A stretch of 64,000 nucleotides of DNA, taken from positions 682,001 through 746,000 of the forward strand of contig NZ_JAESWB010000168.1 in NCBI RefSeq assembly GCF_016765675.1. Reading direction: 5' to 3'. Source of the DNA: Neobacillus paridis (lineage in GTDB: Bacteria; Bacillota; Bacilli; Bacillales; Cytobacillaceae). The position numbers were made by a program, and so were the translations under genes. How positions within the stretch are numbered: position 1 is the stretch's first letter; the number at the start of each line of letters is the position of its first letter. The notes under the pieces are model-generated. The model ran no database searches, was not told the DNA's origin, and worked only from the letters and a program-made list of their open reading frames with translations. Shown one piece after another: positions 45,261-55,358 of this stretch.

Positions 45261-45923
45261 ATGATTGAACAAACATCACAAGAAAAAGTCAACAGTGTGT
45301 TATGGCAGGCAGCCGATACATTTAGAGGGAAAATTGATTCATCTACATATAAGGATTACATCCTCACCATGTTATTTATGAAGTACCTCAGTGATTCATA
45401 TAAGGAGAAATTAGAGGATTACAGTAAACGGTACAATGGTGATGAGCAACGAATCCAACGTGCTTTGTCACGAGAACGGTTTGTGTTAGATGAAGCATCT
45501 ACATTTGACTATTTATATAGTAAAAGAAATGACCCGGAAATTGGCGAAATCATCAACAAAGCATTGGAACGAATTGAAAACGAGAATACTGGAAAACTTC
45601 GTGGGGTATTCCGGAACATAGACTTTAATAGTGAGGCCATTCTTGGAAAAGCAAAAGAACGGAATGCCATGCTTCGATCTTTATTAGAGGATTTTAACCA
45701 GCTATCTTTGAGACCATCCCAATTAGGAAATGAAGATATTGTTGGTAATGCGTATCAATATATGATTGGATTATTCGCTTCTGATGCAGGGAAAAAGGGT
45801 GGGGAATTCTATACGCCTGCTGAGGTATCAGAATTACTGGCACGATTAGTTAAACCGCAAGAAAATGACCGTATCTATGACCCAACATGGAGAATCGCAA
45901 TGCACAAGCCTTTTATGGCGTAA
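45261..45923 (+). pseudogene. hsdM: Type I restriction-modification M subunit, N-terminal fragment
   Basis: About 209 residues of an HsdM protein (start MIEQTSQEKVNSVLWQAADT; FYTPAEVSELLARLV before the methylase fold) break off at DRIYDPT, exactly where motif I (DPTxGSG) should continue. The next bases read WRIAMHKPFMA in this frame and then stop; this tail is out-of-frame hsdR sequence. The catalytic NPPY part, hsdS and most of hsdR are missing. AGGAGG precedes ATG 45261. Confidence 0.88.
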
Positions 45924-46189
45924 CAAAAGATATTTTGAGCGAAACAAAAGAACCTGCTGCAAGTTATGACACGAATACGCTAGGTGAGCTAGCAGCAAAG
46001 ATGGATGAAATTATAAAGACACATCAAAAAGTCGATTGGCATGACAATATAGAAATTCATAATCGGATTGCACAGGAACTGGACGATCTTCTCTTTGATT
46101 TTAAAGAAAAGCACAATATAGATATTGATTTTGATACGATTGATAAGATCATTGAGCAAATCAAAACGGTTGCTCTACGACGTTACTAA
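45887..46189 (+). pseudogene. hsdR: Type I restriction R subunit, C-terminal fragment
   Basis: About 100 residues (ENRNAQAFYGVTKDIL to VALRRY) match the extreme C-terminus of HsdR. No start or ribosome binding site of its own; it is joined directly to the hsdM fragment in another frame. This marks a deletion that removed hsdM 3', hsdS and hsdR 5'. Confidence 0.82.
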
Positions 46190-46202
46190 GGCAGGGAGCA
46201 GC

Positions 46203-46923
46203 ATGGAAAAACATCAAATCGAGTTCGCTAATAAAGTCATTAATTTTATTGTGAAACGGAAAAAAGTAAAAAATGTCAATCTTAATGTGAAACCAGACCA
46301 TTGAGGTTACAGCAAATGACCGAGTTCCGTTAGACTTTATTTCAGATTTTGTAAAATCAAAAGGTTCGTGGATTCTAAGGAACATAGGGCATTTCAATGA
46401 TGTCCAACCATTAAAACAAAGCGAACGTGAATATGTAAGTGGAGAATCGTTTAGATATTTAGGAAAACAATATCGCTTACGAGTTGAGCAGACAACCGAA
46501 GAAGAAACGGTGAAATACTTTCGTGGATTCATCTATTTATATGTGAAAGTTACTGATAATGCTATCAGAAAGGCAAAGCTGCTGGACGAATGGTATCGAG
46601 AGAAAGCTCAGAAGACATACAAAGAATCGCTTGAAAAAATGTATCCATTGGTACAAAAGTATGGAGTGCAAAAGCCAATTGTTGATGTACGGTTAATGAA
46701 GGCTCGATGGGGGTCCGCTTTAACAGATAAAAACACAATTATGTTGAATACAGAACTCATAAAGGCACCAAAATACTGTATCGACTATGTGGTTCTCCAT
46801 GAACTCATCCATTTTAAGTACAACGATCACAGCGAGAGCTTTTATCAAATGCTTTATTCATTAATGCCGGATTGGGAAAAGAGAAAGGCTATTTTGGATG
46901 AAGAAATTGTAAAGGACTTGTAA
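46203..46923 (+). pseudogene. YgjP-type (M48/DUF45) metallopeptidase, frameshifted
   Basis: The N-terminal part (MEKHQIEFANKVINFIVKRK) stops at a TGA at 46302; the rest continues one frame over (IEVTANDRVPLDFISDF to KAILDEEIVKDL). The zinc motif HELIHFKYNDHSESF is intact in the second part. A one-base insertion or two-base loss near 46298 explains the break. Genes of this type are common next to type I restriction operons. Sequence error is an alternative explanation. Confidence 0.8.
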
Positions 46924-47075
46924 TGAAGGAAGAAAGAGCTTCTAAATGGATTTACCTTACTACAATGAATTTTCCCAAAAATTCTTATGATTATGCCAGT
47001 TCGATAGACAAGCGAGTTATACTAATTGACGATCAACAATTTACTGACTTAATGTTTAAATATATACCGGGGTAA
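46923..47075 (+). pseudogene. Mrr-type restriction nuclease, C-terminal fragment
   Basis: 50 residues (KWIYLTTMNFPKNSYDYASS, then KRVILIDDQQFTDLMFKY) fit the end of an Mrr catalytic domain (xxxTTxxFxxxAxxYAxx then LIDGxxLAxLM). The N-terminal recognition part and catalytic residues are absent. The bases to 47293 show no other gene. Confidence 0.6.
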
Positions 47076-47293
47076 CAGGTGAAGAAATATTTGTGACAAA
47101 AAAGCTATCTATTTCGGTGATGCACCTTTATCGATATAAATATTTCCTTATAAAGTTTCAAAAGTGACAGGTGTAATAATAACCTGCCACTTTTTTATTA
47201 TTTGCATATATTTCCTTTACAAATTCTAGAACAAATGGATCGATTTATACTACAATAGAACTATATGAATTTGTGTCTATGAGGTGCTTTTAG

Positions 47294-49702
47294 ATGATTG
47301 ACGCCAACTATTCGGTTCTATGGTTTAGATCGGAAATTACTGATAATACATATAAGGTAATAGAAAACTACTTAAAAAACGGAATCAAGGTATTCTTTTT
47401 ATCATTTGATGATAGTGAATTGATCTTAGTGAATCCTTTTCTTAAAGAAGCTAATAAGAACGGGCTTTTGATGCTAAGTGTGGTTCGCTATGCCCAAGAA
47501 TGGGATGATAGAGAATTCCGTAGCTTTGATGGTAAACAAATAGATTCAGCGCTGTTAGATTATCTCGATGCCAACAGTTCTTTCAATAAAGAACAGTATC
47601 TGTTGGAGCACCAGCAAGAAGAGCAACATTATATCGTTAAAGCAGGCGCTGGAACCGGAAAAACCACGACCATGATTAACCGAATTTTATTTTTAAAGCA
47701 TATGATCCCACAGCTCAACATGGGATCTGTCGTTATGATTACATTTACCAATGAAGCTGCCGCAAATATGCGGAAAAAATTATTGGAGAAGTTAAAAGGT
47801 TATTACGATTTGACTAAAGACAAAACCTATCTTGAATGGATGGAAGAGATCGGCAATATGTTTATCGGGACGTTTCACTCGTTTGCCAAAGAGTTCTTGA
47901 GTAATGAAGGTCAGCGGCTTGGTTTTTCTAAATCAATGGAAATTCGAAGCTTTAAACATGAGCAAAGAAAGCTGATTGAATACTATATTGACCAATTTGC
48001 CACAGCAAATCCGATAATCTACGAATCTTTCCGTTATTTACCGCATTATAAGCTCGTTAAAGCGTTTATGGGGATCATGGAGAGAATTAATAATAAATCA
48101 ATTTCCTATGAATCTGTGCTTATGCTTGAGTATGGTTATGATAACCGAGGTTTTCATCAGATGGCCGCCTATGTAATTGAAAACGTGACAAAAGACTTAG
48201 TGAAAAAGAAGAATGATGAAGAGTCTTTAGAGATTAGTGATTTGATCAGCCGCCTCGGAGTCGTGCGTTCGATTCCACAAGAACAATTACATCTCCAGAT
48301 TCAATATCTGTTTGTCGACGAATTTCAAGATACCGATGAGGCACAAGTATCCTTTGTAGCGTGGTTAGTAAGTCAGTATCAAAGCCAGTTGTTTGCTGTC
48401 GGGGACATTAAACAAAGTATTTATCGTTTTCGCGGGGCAGACTATACTGCGTTTAATCAGCTTAAGGGTTACTTGGAAACTGCCAATCAGCGCTATTTTG
48501 AATATTCTCTGCGCAAAAACTATCGCTCAGAAGAAATGTTAATTCACCAGTTTAATCAATTATTCCGAAAGTGGGATGGGGTCATTGAACACTTTCATTA
48601 TGATGAAACGGACCATTTGCTAGCGGTTTTGGAGGATACGGTAGAAGAAGGATTGGTCACACTGCCACTTGAAACCACCAACTTAAGACATGTTCTCCAG
48701 CGTTTATATAAAGAAGATGTGGCTGTACTTGTCCGTTCTAATCGTCAGGTCCTTAAAATGGTTGAAGAAATTGAAAGCCAAGGTTTTTTCTGCGATGCCG
48801 AGATTTCAGGTTCCTTTTACCGCTGCTTGCCTGTTCGTGAATTTTATTTGCTGCTTAGAAGATTTACCCATCCAAAAGTCGCGAAAGATCGCTATTTGTT
48901 CCATCAATCTTCTTATGGGAATAATGAGCTGTCAATATCCGAGGTCTTTCAGTCTTTTACACAGGAGAAGCCATATGTACTAGATTTATTAGAAGAACGG
49001 GAAAATTGGATATTTGGTGGTGAATCATTCAAATCGCAATCAGCTTTGCCTGTACTGCAACAAGTAATTGAGCAAGTTAAACCACATGAAGTTTTTCGCC
49101 GCAGGTTTTACCAACATTTGCGAAAGCAATTTCCAGGTGAGGATATGGGAATGCAGAAACAAGAAGCCGTCGCCAAAATGAAAGAATACAAGGTCAATTT
49201 AGACCGACTGATTTATCTGTTAAAAAAAGAATTCGGAAATTTTGAAGCTTCATTGTATGATTTAGAACAATTTCTCACCATTAAAATGGCCACGGATACT
49301 ATCGAGAATGAATGGAAGCTTCATGATGAAGTCTCCCATCGAATCAAGGTTATGACCGTACACAAGGCTAAGGGATTGGAATTCAATTATGTTTTACTTC
49401 CTTACACGAATAGTCCATTTATTAAGGATGGAATGACGGAAATATTATTGATTCCGGAAGCTGGAAATTGGAAGATTGGCTATCATATTAATTGGCAAGA
49501 CCAAATTGTCGAAAACACTTTTTATCGAGATCATGTTAAAAACGAACAAGCGGAAACGATTGCAGAGGAGGCTAGGCTGCTCTATGTTGCCTTAACAAGA
49601 GCAAAAAAAGGAATTATTGCGCAGAGTACCGCTACCATGAATCCGTATTCCATACAATGTTGGAGTAACTTGCTGGAAAGTGGGGAGAACTTACATGTTT
49701 AG
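47294..49702 (+). CDS. SF1 UvrD/AddA-like helicase
   Basis: 802 residues. The first 90 form an unassigned domain; then Walker A KAGAGTGKTTTMINR, motif II LFVDEFQDTDEAQ, motif IV region LRKNYRSEE, motif V MTVHKAKGLEFNYVLLPY and motif VI LLYVALTRAKKG. It resembles AddA of the AddAB repair nuclease, but the usual C-terminal nuclease domain is absent and the protein is much shorter than AddA (about 1200). GAGGTG precedes ATG 47294. First gene of a four- or five-gene operon. A defence or DNA-end processing role is inferred. Confidence 0.85.
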   Translation: MIDANYSVLWFRSEITDNTYKVIENYLKNGIKVFFLSFDDSELILVNPFLKEANKNGLLMLSVVRYAQEWDDREFRSFDGKQIDSALLDYLDANSSFNKEQYLLEHQQEEQHYIVKAGAGTGKTTTMINRILFLKHMIPQLNMGSVVMITFTNEAAANMRKKLLEKLKGYYDLTKDKTYLEWMEEIGNMFIGTFHSFAKEFLSNEGQRLGFSKSMEIRSFKHEQRKLIEYYIDQFATANPIIYESFRYLPHYKLVKAFMGIMERINNKSISYESVLMLEYGYDNRGFHQMAAYVIENVTKDLVKKKNDEESLEISDLISRLGVVRSIPQEQLHLQIQYLFVDEFQDTDEAQVSFVAWLVSQYQSQLFAVGDIKQSIYRFRGADYTAFNQLKGYLETANQRYFEYSLRKNYRSEEMLIHQFNQLFRKWDGVIEHFHYDETDHLLAVLEDTVEEGLVTLPLETTNLRHVLQRLYKEDVAVLVRSNRQVLKMVEEIESQGFFCDAEISGSFYRCLPVREFYLLLRRFTHPKVAKDRYLFHQSSYGNNELSISEVFQSFTQEKPYVLDLLEERENWIFGGESFKSQSALPVLQQVIEQVKPHEVFRRRFYQHLRKQFPGEDMGMQKQEAVAKMKEYKVNLDRLIYLLKKEFGNFEASLYDLEQFLTIKMATDTIENEWKLHDEVSHRIKVMTVHKAKGLEFNYVLLPYTNSPFIKDGMTEILLIPEAGNWKIGYHINWQDQIVENTFYRDHVKNEQAETIAEEARLLYVALTRAKKGIIAQSTATMNPYSIQCWSNLLESGENLHV

Positions 49703-52199
49703 CATTAAATACTACCAGCACACAAAAAAGTTTTACGAAAATTTTCGATTACGTGATGAGGAACTTCACATCACACAAAGTGCGGCTTTTGCTGATTTCT
49801 TACGAGATAAGAATCCTCATGCACACGTCTACGGATATAAAGCATTTGTTAAGAAGCTTTTTCAGGAATGGAATCATCCGCATACGGAAGTGTATTTGCA
49901 CTCGATTATCAGACAATTCCTGCATGAGAACGCACCGGAACGTGAACAAACCTATTACCAAAAGCGAGTCCAAGACTTCTATGTAAGCTTACGATTCTTA
50001 ATGGAGATGGGTGGACTGACGCTTTATGAAGGCCCCAGCTTAAGGGACGAGCAAAAATTGCTGGTTAAGTTGATGAAGCAGATGTACCAAGACCCACTTG
50101 TTTCACAATATATCACAGAAAGAGCAAGTTTATCTAAGGAAAAAATTCGTGATAAGCTAGGGCTTCATTCGGATATCCAAACAATTTATTTGCATCATTT
50201 TGATTATATCGATGGCACAAGAATGATGTTGTTTCAGCTTTTGAAACAGGTAGGCTATGAGCTTGTATTTTATATCCCATTTCAGCCCGAGCTGCCTGAG
50301 CTGTATAAGCCTTGGCTTGAAATTTATCAATCGCTTAGTGGTGTTAATTGGCAAGATTGGGAGTGTGTAGAGTTTACAAAGTGGACAAGCGGGGCAAAAT
50401 TTGCTCATTATCTAGATCAACATATGGAACACCAGGAAGCGGATAGGAACGATATAACGTTCTTGTCCTTTGAACACCCAACTAGCTTTAAAGATTATTT
50501 AAAACAAAATCCAATTCAAAAAAATGTCCACGAAGTGATTGCTGTATTCGAGGAAAACTTGAATATATTTACTGATTATTCGCACAAGGAGCATTTTTAT
50601 GCCTCTTCCTATGGTCAATTCTTTCTCGCTTTACAAAACTGTAAAAAGACCGAGGCGGGTATTACCCTTTCCTATGATGATTATGTAAATATGATTACAT
50701 CAGGTTGGATTCGGGCTGGAGATATAAATGGGATACAAGCTTTAACCTTATTGGTGGACCTGCATGATTATATGGATGGCATTAGCAACTTTCAGGATAT
50801 CATGGAACGACTGCAAGCACTTGTGGAGTTCCAGGAATTTGGACGTGTCTTTGATGATCTTTCCAAAGAGCAAACAGGACGGAACCGGTTGAAACGATAC
50901 TTAAGTAACCCGTTTCGTGCTTTTCCGTATGTACATGATTCCCGATACGATCTCACTGTAAAGCAATTAATCGAATGTACAAAAGATTTAGCGAGAAAGG
51001 TAAATCGGTTATTACCAAAAGACCAGGAGAAGCGCAATGTGCAATCCTACCTGCTCGAAATTCAGAGAATCTACTCTAGTGTAAAAGACAGCTGGAATGA
51101 GAAAGCTGCAGGGAAATTAGAGAATCTCTTTCGGACTGATATTCCAGCAACATGGGAATTTGAGCAGGCAGAGCTATTTCAACTATTAACCTATTATCTC
51201 GCATCACAGGAAGAACGAAATCAAAACAAAATTCAGAATTTTGACCAGTTAGTCGGAAAAACATTGTCCACTGAGCATATCCATGTGACGGGACTATCGT
51301 TAAAAACATTCCCGTGGAAAAGTCCATCGCTGCCGAATCTGTTAAATCACACATGGTTAAAAAACTGTGTTTATCATTCTTATATCTCGGCTAATCGGGA
51401 TAGTAGGATCAATGCATTGTTAGTTGATTACTACTCACGGCAGGTTACTAGATATACAGCACTTTATGCTTTATTCCATTTAATTGCCTATGCCAAAGGC
51501 CGGATTACATTAAGTTTTATTGAGGAACTTCAAGAACATGATGGACCAAGTATTTACTATACTGTTTTAAAAGAGCTGTACGATGATTATGAATTCGACA
51601 ATGAAGAGATAAGTGAAGAATTTGAGTGGGATCAGGAGGAGCAGCAAGAGCTTCAGGATATCCCTTCCGATGGCTTCGAGAAGATTCCAGATTTGCTTTG
51701 GCTAGACAGTGACTTTTGCCATAAAAAGTTTTTCCTCAATGCCTTTATTGAGCAGCATCCGATTTATGAAAAAGACTTCCACCAGCAGCAAGTTTTTGCA
51801 ACGATCGGAAAATTGCTGATGGAACAGGGAGATGAGGAGGAGTTTCGTCAAGCTGTGTTCCCATTATTTCCTCAATGGACCCATACACATAAGCAAAACT
51901 TGCTAGATACGGCTTTCACTAGGGGATTACGTTCCTATAAATCATATGAGAATATCTATTATCCAAAGGCGATGAATCGCCTCCAACGTCTGTATAGCCG
52001 TTATGAAGTCACAAAGAATTGGAAGGCGAAACATCAGTATGATCATGATACATTTAAATTAAGGGACCACGTAAATGAATTAATGGATAATATTGATGAT
52101 AAAAAGGTAACTGCTCGAAGTGGAAACCATTGCCGGATGTGTCCATATTTACATGTATGTAAGGAAGGAGAGTATGTCATCGATGCAAATGACAACTAG
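49695..52199 (+). CDS. AddB-like protein with Fe-S cysteines but no evident nuclease motif
   Basis: 834 residues with the general AddB layout: a diverged helicase-like N-terminal two-thirds without a Walker A motif and a C-terminal region bounded by cysteines. C675 (FCHKKFF) and C813/C816/C822 (CRMCPYLHVC) reproduce the AddB/Cas4-type 4Fe-4S set. The nuclease residues expected between them (GRIDR, then DYK-type) are not seen. ATG 49695 follows GGGGAG and overlaps the upstream gene by 8 bases. It probably forms a complex with the upstream helicase, as AddA and AddB do. Confidence 0.75.
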   Translation: MFSIKYYQHTKKFYENFRLRDEELHITQSAAFADFLRDKNPHAHVYGYKAFVKKLFQEWNHPHTEVYLHSIIRQFLHENAPEREQTYYQKRVQDFYVSLRFLMEMGGLTLYEGPSLRDEQKLLVKLMKQMYQDPLVSQYITERASLSKEKIRDKLGLHSDIQTIYLHHFDYIDGTRMMLFQLLKQVGYELVFYIPFQPELPELYKPWLEIYQSLSGVNWQDWECVEFTKWTSGAKFAHYLDQHMEHQEADRNDITFLSFEHPTSFKDYLKQNPIQKNVHEVIAVFEENLNIFTDYSHKEHFYASSYGQFFLALQNCKKTEAGITLSYDDYVNMITSGWIRAGDINGIQALTLLVDLHDYMDGISNFQDIMERLQALVEFQEFGRVFDDLSKEQTGRNRLKRYLSNPFRAFPYVHDSRYDLTVKQLIECTKDLARKVNRLLPKDQEKRNVQSYLLEIQRIYSSVKDSWNEKAAGKLENLFRTDIPATWEFEQAELFQLLTYYLASQEERNQNKIQNFDQLVGKTLSTEHIHVTGLSLKTFPWKSPSLPNLLNHTWLKNCVYHSYISANRDSRINALLVDYYSRQVTRYTALYALFHLIAYAKGRITLSFIEELQEHDGPSIYYTVLKELYDDYEFDNEEISEEFEWDQEEQQELQDIPSDGFEKIPDLLWLDSDFCHKKFFLNAFIEQHPIYEKDFHQQQVFATIGKLLMEQGDEEEFRQAVFPLFPQWTHTHKQNLLDTAFTRGLRSYKSYENIYYPKAMNRLQRLYSRYEVTKNWKAKHQYDHDTFKLRDHVNELMDNIDDKKVTARSGNHCRMCPYLHVCKEGEYVIDANDN

Positions 52200-53850
52200 T
52201 CTTCATGAACTTCGCTTGAGCTTTGCTAGAAAATCTGCCCGAGCATGGCAGAACTATTTTGATGCTCATGGTTTACTGCCAAATATTACGTTAAGCCCTG
52301 AACAAATCTCCGTTGTTCAGCAGGAAGAAGATCATATGCTGATTAACGGATCTGCCGGCAGTGGTAAAAGCTTAACATTATTATACAAGCTGTTGAAAGT
52401 GATGGATCAGGAAAATGAGCCAAAGCGAATTTTGTATTGTTCTTTTAATACCACATTAATTGAGGATGCCAGAAAGCGGATCCGGCAGTCGAACAAATAC
52501 CACCAAATCAAAGATAAACATACTCTGCACATGATGACGTTTCATAATGTGGCAGCTGGGATTTTGAAGGAGATTGGCTTTAAAAATAGTCAATTCTTAA
52601 AGGTTACCCTTGAGAATTTACATAAATACGAGGATCGGATAAAGTATCGGACTATTGTTTTAACTAAAAACTTTATAGATAGTGAAGCGCATAAGCAGCT
52701 TCCTAGCGAACAACGGCTGTATAAAACGCATGATGGAACTTTTTTAATGGAAGAAATCTTATGGATGAAAGCAAATGGCTTTATAACAGAAGAGCAGTAT
52801 TTTCAATGTGAGCGAGCCGGAAGGGGAAGCAATCCGCGGTTAACGAAGGAGCAGCGACGAACCATCTTTTACCTTTATAAAGAATATCAAAAGATACTAA
52901 AAACACAATTCCATGATCATTTAGATTTAGAAGACTATGCCTTGCTTCTATTAAGGTATTTAGAGGCGATCCCTGAATCATTAAAATATGATTATATTTT
53001 TGTAGATGAGGTTCAAGACTTGCAAGCCATGCAATTAAAGGCTCTAGTTGCCCTTCAAAAAAAATCAATCGTTGTATCAGGTGACCCTAAACAAAGAATT
53101 TATAAGCGCAGCCCATTTTCTTATAAAGAACTAGGTTTAAATATTGAAGGAAGAAAAAACCGTAACTTAAAAACAAATTACCGCTCCACAAAGCAAATTA
53201 TGGAGCTCGCTAGTTCGATAAAATTTTTAGATGAAGAAAATGATAGGATGGACGATCAGAAGTTTGTCCGCGAAGGGGATAAACCGTCCATTCATTACTT
53301 TAAGCAAAACACAGCGCTTATTAATCATATTATTAAAGAGATAAATAGTATTCAAAAACAGGATCCGGAAGCAACGATCGCCGTTGTTCATCGCTTTGAT
53401 GTAGAGAGTCAAAATGCAAGGCAATCCACGATATTTTTCGAGTTAAGTCGCAATTTCGATGTCATTACAACAGCAGAGTATGCTAAGCGTTTCGATTTTG
53501 ATCGCCAACGGAAACCTGTATTCTTTACAGATGCCTTTAGTGTCAAGGGACTTGAATTCGATTATGTGTTTGTTATTCACTTCGATAAGGATCATTACCC
53601 TAGTATAAAACGTATCGAGGAACTAAACAAACGGGCTGGAGATAAGTTTAGCGTTAACTATCAGAATGATTTGGATAGCATACTAAATGATGAAAAGAAG
53701 ATACTGTATGTAGCAATTACAAGAGCCAGAAAAGAGGTTCAGCTGCTGTATACAGGCGCAAACTTTAGGACGATATCACAATCTATTCGCGATTTTAACC
53801 GAGATGCTTTTGATGCATACGGTTTTGATCCCACAATTTATTGTCAATAG
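52174..53850 (+). CDS. Second UvrD-like SF1 helicase
   Basis: 558 residues. Walker A INGSAGSGKSLTLLYK, motif II FVDEVQDLQAMQ, LKTNYRSTKQ, FSVKGLEFDYVFVIHFDKD and YVAITRARKEV are present. Shorter than UvrD, of the kind often found in phage-defence operons. ATG 52174 lies just behind AAGGAAGGAG; ATG 52183 is an alternative. It overlaps the AddB-like gene by 26 bases. Confidence 0.85.
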   Translation: MSSMQMTTSLHELRLSFARKSARAWQNYFDAHGLLPNITLSPEQISVVQQEEDHMLINGSAGSGKSLTLLYKLLKVMDQENEPKRILYCSFNTTLIEDARKRIRQSNKYHQIKDKHTLHMMTFHNVAAGILKEIGFKNSQFLKVTLENLHKYEDRIKYRTIVLTKNFIDSEAHKQLPSEQRLYKTHDGTFLMEEILWMKANGFITEEQYFQCERAGRGSNPRLTKEQRRTIFYLYKEYQKILKTQFHDHLDLEDYALLLLRYLEAIPESLKYDYIFVDEVQDLQAMQLKALVALQKKSIVVSGDPKQRIYKRSPFSYKELGLNIEGRKNRNLKTNYRSTKQIMELASSIKFLDEENDRMDDQKFVREGDKPSIHYFKQNTALINHIIKEINSIQKQDPEATIAVVHRFDVESQNARQSTIFFELSRNFDVITTAEYAKRFDFDRQRKPVFFTDAFSVKGLEFDYVFVIHFDKDHYPSIKRIEELNKRAGDKFSVNYQNDLDSILNDEKKILYVAITRARKEVQLLYTGANFRTISQSIRDFNRDAFDAYGFDPTIYCQ

Positions 53851-53859
53851 AGGGATAGT

Positions 53860-54402
53860 ATGGCAAAAATCACGTATGAAATTAAGAAACAACTTGGAGT
53901 CCTTTCCTCCCAGTCAGGAAAGGGCTGGAAGAAAGAATTGAACTTGATAAGCTGGAATGGCTTTGAGCCTAAATACGATATCCGTGACTGGGACAGTACC
54001 CATATCAAAATGGGAAAAGGCGTGACGCTAACAGAAAATGAATTAAAAGAGCTTTATGCCGTTTTAAAGGGAATGTTCGAGGATGACAGAAATGGACAAA
54101 CAACATCCACGACTCAGAAAAGAAATGTTGAAGAAGAGGTTACGAATTTTGTAAATAAAGCACCATTGTTTATGCAGGAAGTGAAGAACTTAATAATTTA
54201 CATGACAGAAAAAGGCCACTCTTCAGAGCTAAAAAGGAATATTCTTCTTGGACAAGCACCTGCCGAAGCAGAACTAGCTTTAATTAATGAGGTTGAGAGT
54301 TTAAGCAGTATTTATCGTGTGTTTTATGATGAATTTCGTAGTTTTCTATTGGATTTGGATGAAGAGCATTTACCTCAAGTATATGCTCTATTGGCAAATT
54401 AG
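53860..54402 (+). CDS. PC4/YdbC-like ssDNA-binding protein with extra C-terminal domain
   Basis: 180 residues. The first 75 match the PC4-like fold of Bacillus YdbC (GKGWKKELNLISWNGFEPKY, then DIRDWDSTHIKMGKGVTLTE), known to bind single-stranded DNA. The last 100 residues are helical and not recognised. Nine bases after the helicase gene, so part of the operon; it could protect or present ssDNA made by the helicases. Confidence 0.8.
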   Translation: MAKITYEIKKQLGVLSSQSGKGWKKELNLISWNGFEPKYDIRDWDSTHIKMGKGVTLTENELKELYAVLKGMFEDDRNGQTTSTTQKRNVEEEVTNFVNKAPLFMQEVKNLIIYMTEKGHSSELKRNILLGQAPAEAELALINEVESLSSIYRVFYDEFRSFLLDLDEEHLPQVYALLAN

Positions 54403-54437
54403 ATTATGACCGATACCAAGGTAAGGAGTTATCATTT

Positions 54438-55358
54438 ATGTCTATCCCTAATTATCAAAGATTTATGTACCCCTTTTTAGAATTATTACGTGATCAAGAA
54501 GAGCATACATTACAGGAAGCTTATAGATACTTAGCTGACTATTTTAATTTAAGCAAAGAAGAACGAGCAGAGTTACTACCTAGCGGCAAACAATTAGTGT
54601 TCCAAAATAGGATAGGTTGGGCGAGAACTTATTTGAAAAATGCAGGATTGCTAAAAAACGTACGTAGAGGTACGTTTATAATCACCGAGCGAGGGTTGGA
54701 AATTCTTAATAACCCAGAAATCAATGAATTAACGCAACAAAATTTACTAAAGTATGAAGAGTTTCGGAAGTTTAAAAAAATAAATGACTCTTTGGACGAG
54801 GATAATCTTGAATTCAATACACATGGAATTCAAGAAGAACAATTAACCCCTCAAGAAAAATTGGAGGAAAGCTTTAAGGTACTAGAAAAACAAGTAAGTG
54901 AGGAATTGTTGGATAAGGTGAAGAGTTGTTCACCTGATTTTTTTGAGCGATTAGTAGTCGAACTTTTAGTCTCCATGGGATATGGAGGTTCCATTGAAGA
55001 TGCTGGTAGAGCCATTGGAAGAAGTGGAGACGAAGGTATAGATGGAATAATTAAAGAGGATGTCCTTGGGTTAGATATGATTTATGTACAAGCAAAAAGA
55101 TGGGAAAATATAGTTGGTCGACCGGAAATTCAAAAATTTGCTGGTAGCTTAGAAGGCATGCGTGCTCGAAAAGGAGTTTTTATTACTACATCTGATTTTA
55201 CAAAAGAGGCAAGGGAGTATGTAGGGAAAATTGAAAAGAAGATTATCCTTATGAATGGTTCTGATTTAGCAAAGTTTATGATGAAATTCAATGTTGGCGT
55301 TTCCGATGTCATTCAGTATACTATCAAAAGAATTGACTTAGATTATTTTGAGGAGTAA
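54438..55358 (+). CDS. mrr: Mrr-family restriction endonuclease
   Basis: 306 residues. The N-terminal winged-helix domain (about 1-95, Mrr_N type) precedes a PD-(D/E)xK domain: FERLVVELLVSMGYGG, then GRSGDEGIDGIIKED (catalytic aspartate), VQAKRW (QxK in place of ExK, usual for Mrr), KGVFITTSDFTKEAREY. Mrr enzymes cut methylated DNA (type IV). Start ATG 54438 has AAGGAG upstream. It lies 35 bases after the PC4-like gene and may supply the nuclease that the helicase operon lacks, or be an independent type IV enzyme. Confidence 0.85.
   Translation: MSIPNYQRFMYPFLELLRDQEEHTLQEAYRYLADYFNLSKEERAELLPSGKQLVFQNRIGWARTYLKNAGLLKNVRRGTFIITERGLEILNNPEINELTQQNLLKYEEFRKFKKINDSLDEDNLEFNTHGIQEEQLTPQEKLEESFKVLEKQVSEELLDKVKSCSPDFFERLVVELLVSMGYGGSIEDAGRAIGRSGDEGIDGIIKEDVLGLDMIYVQAKRWENIVGRPEIQKFAGSLEGMRARKGVFITTSDFTKEAREYVGKIEKKIILMNGSDLAKFMMKFNVGVSDVIQYTIKRIDLDYFEE

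Noticed and set aside
45158..45268. 36-codon ORF overlapping the hsdM start
   Set aside because: Its AGAAGG abuts the ATG with no spacing, and its end is simply the hsdM ribosome binding site region; it could be a gene remnant but I cannot support it.
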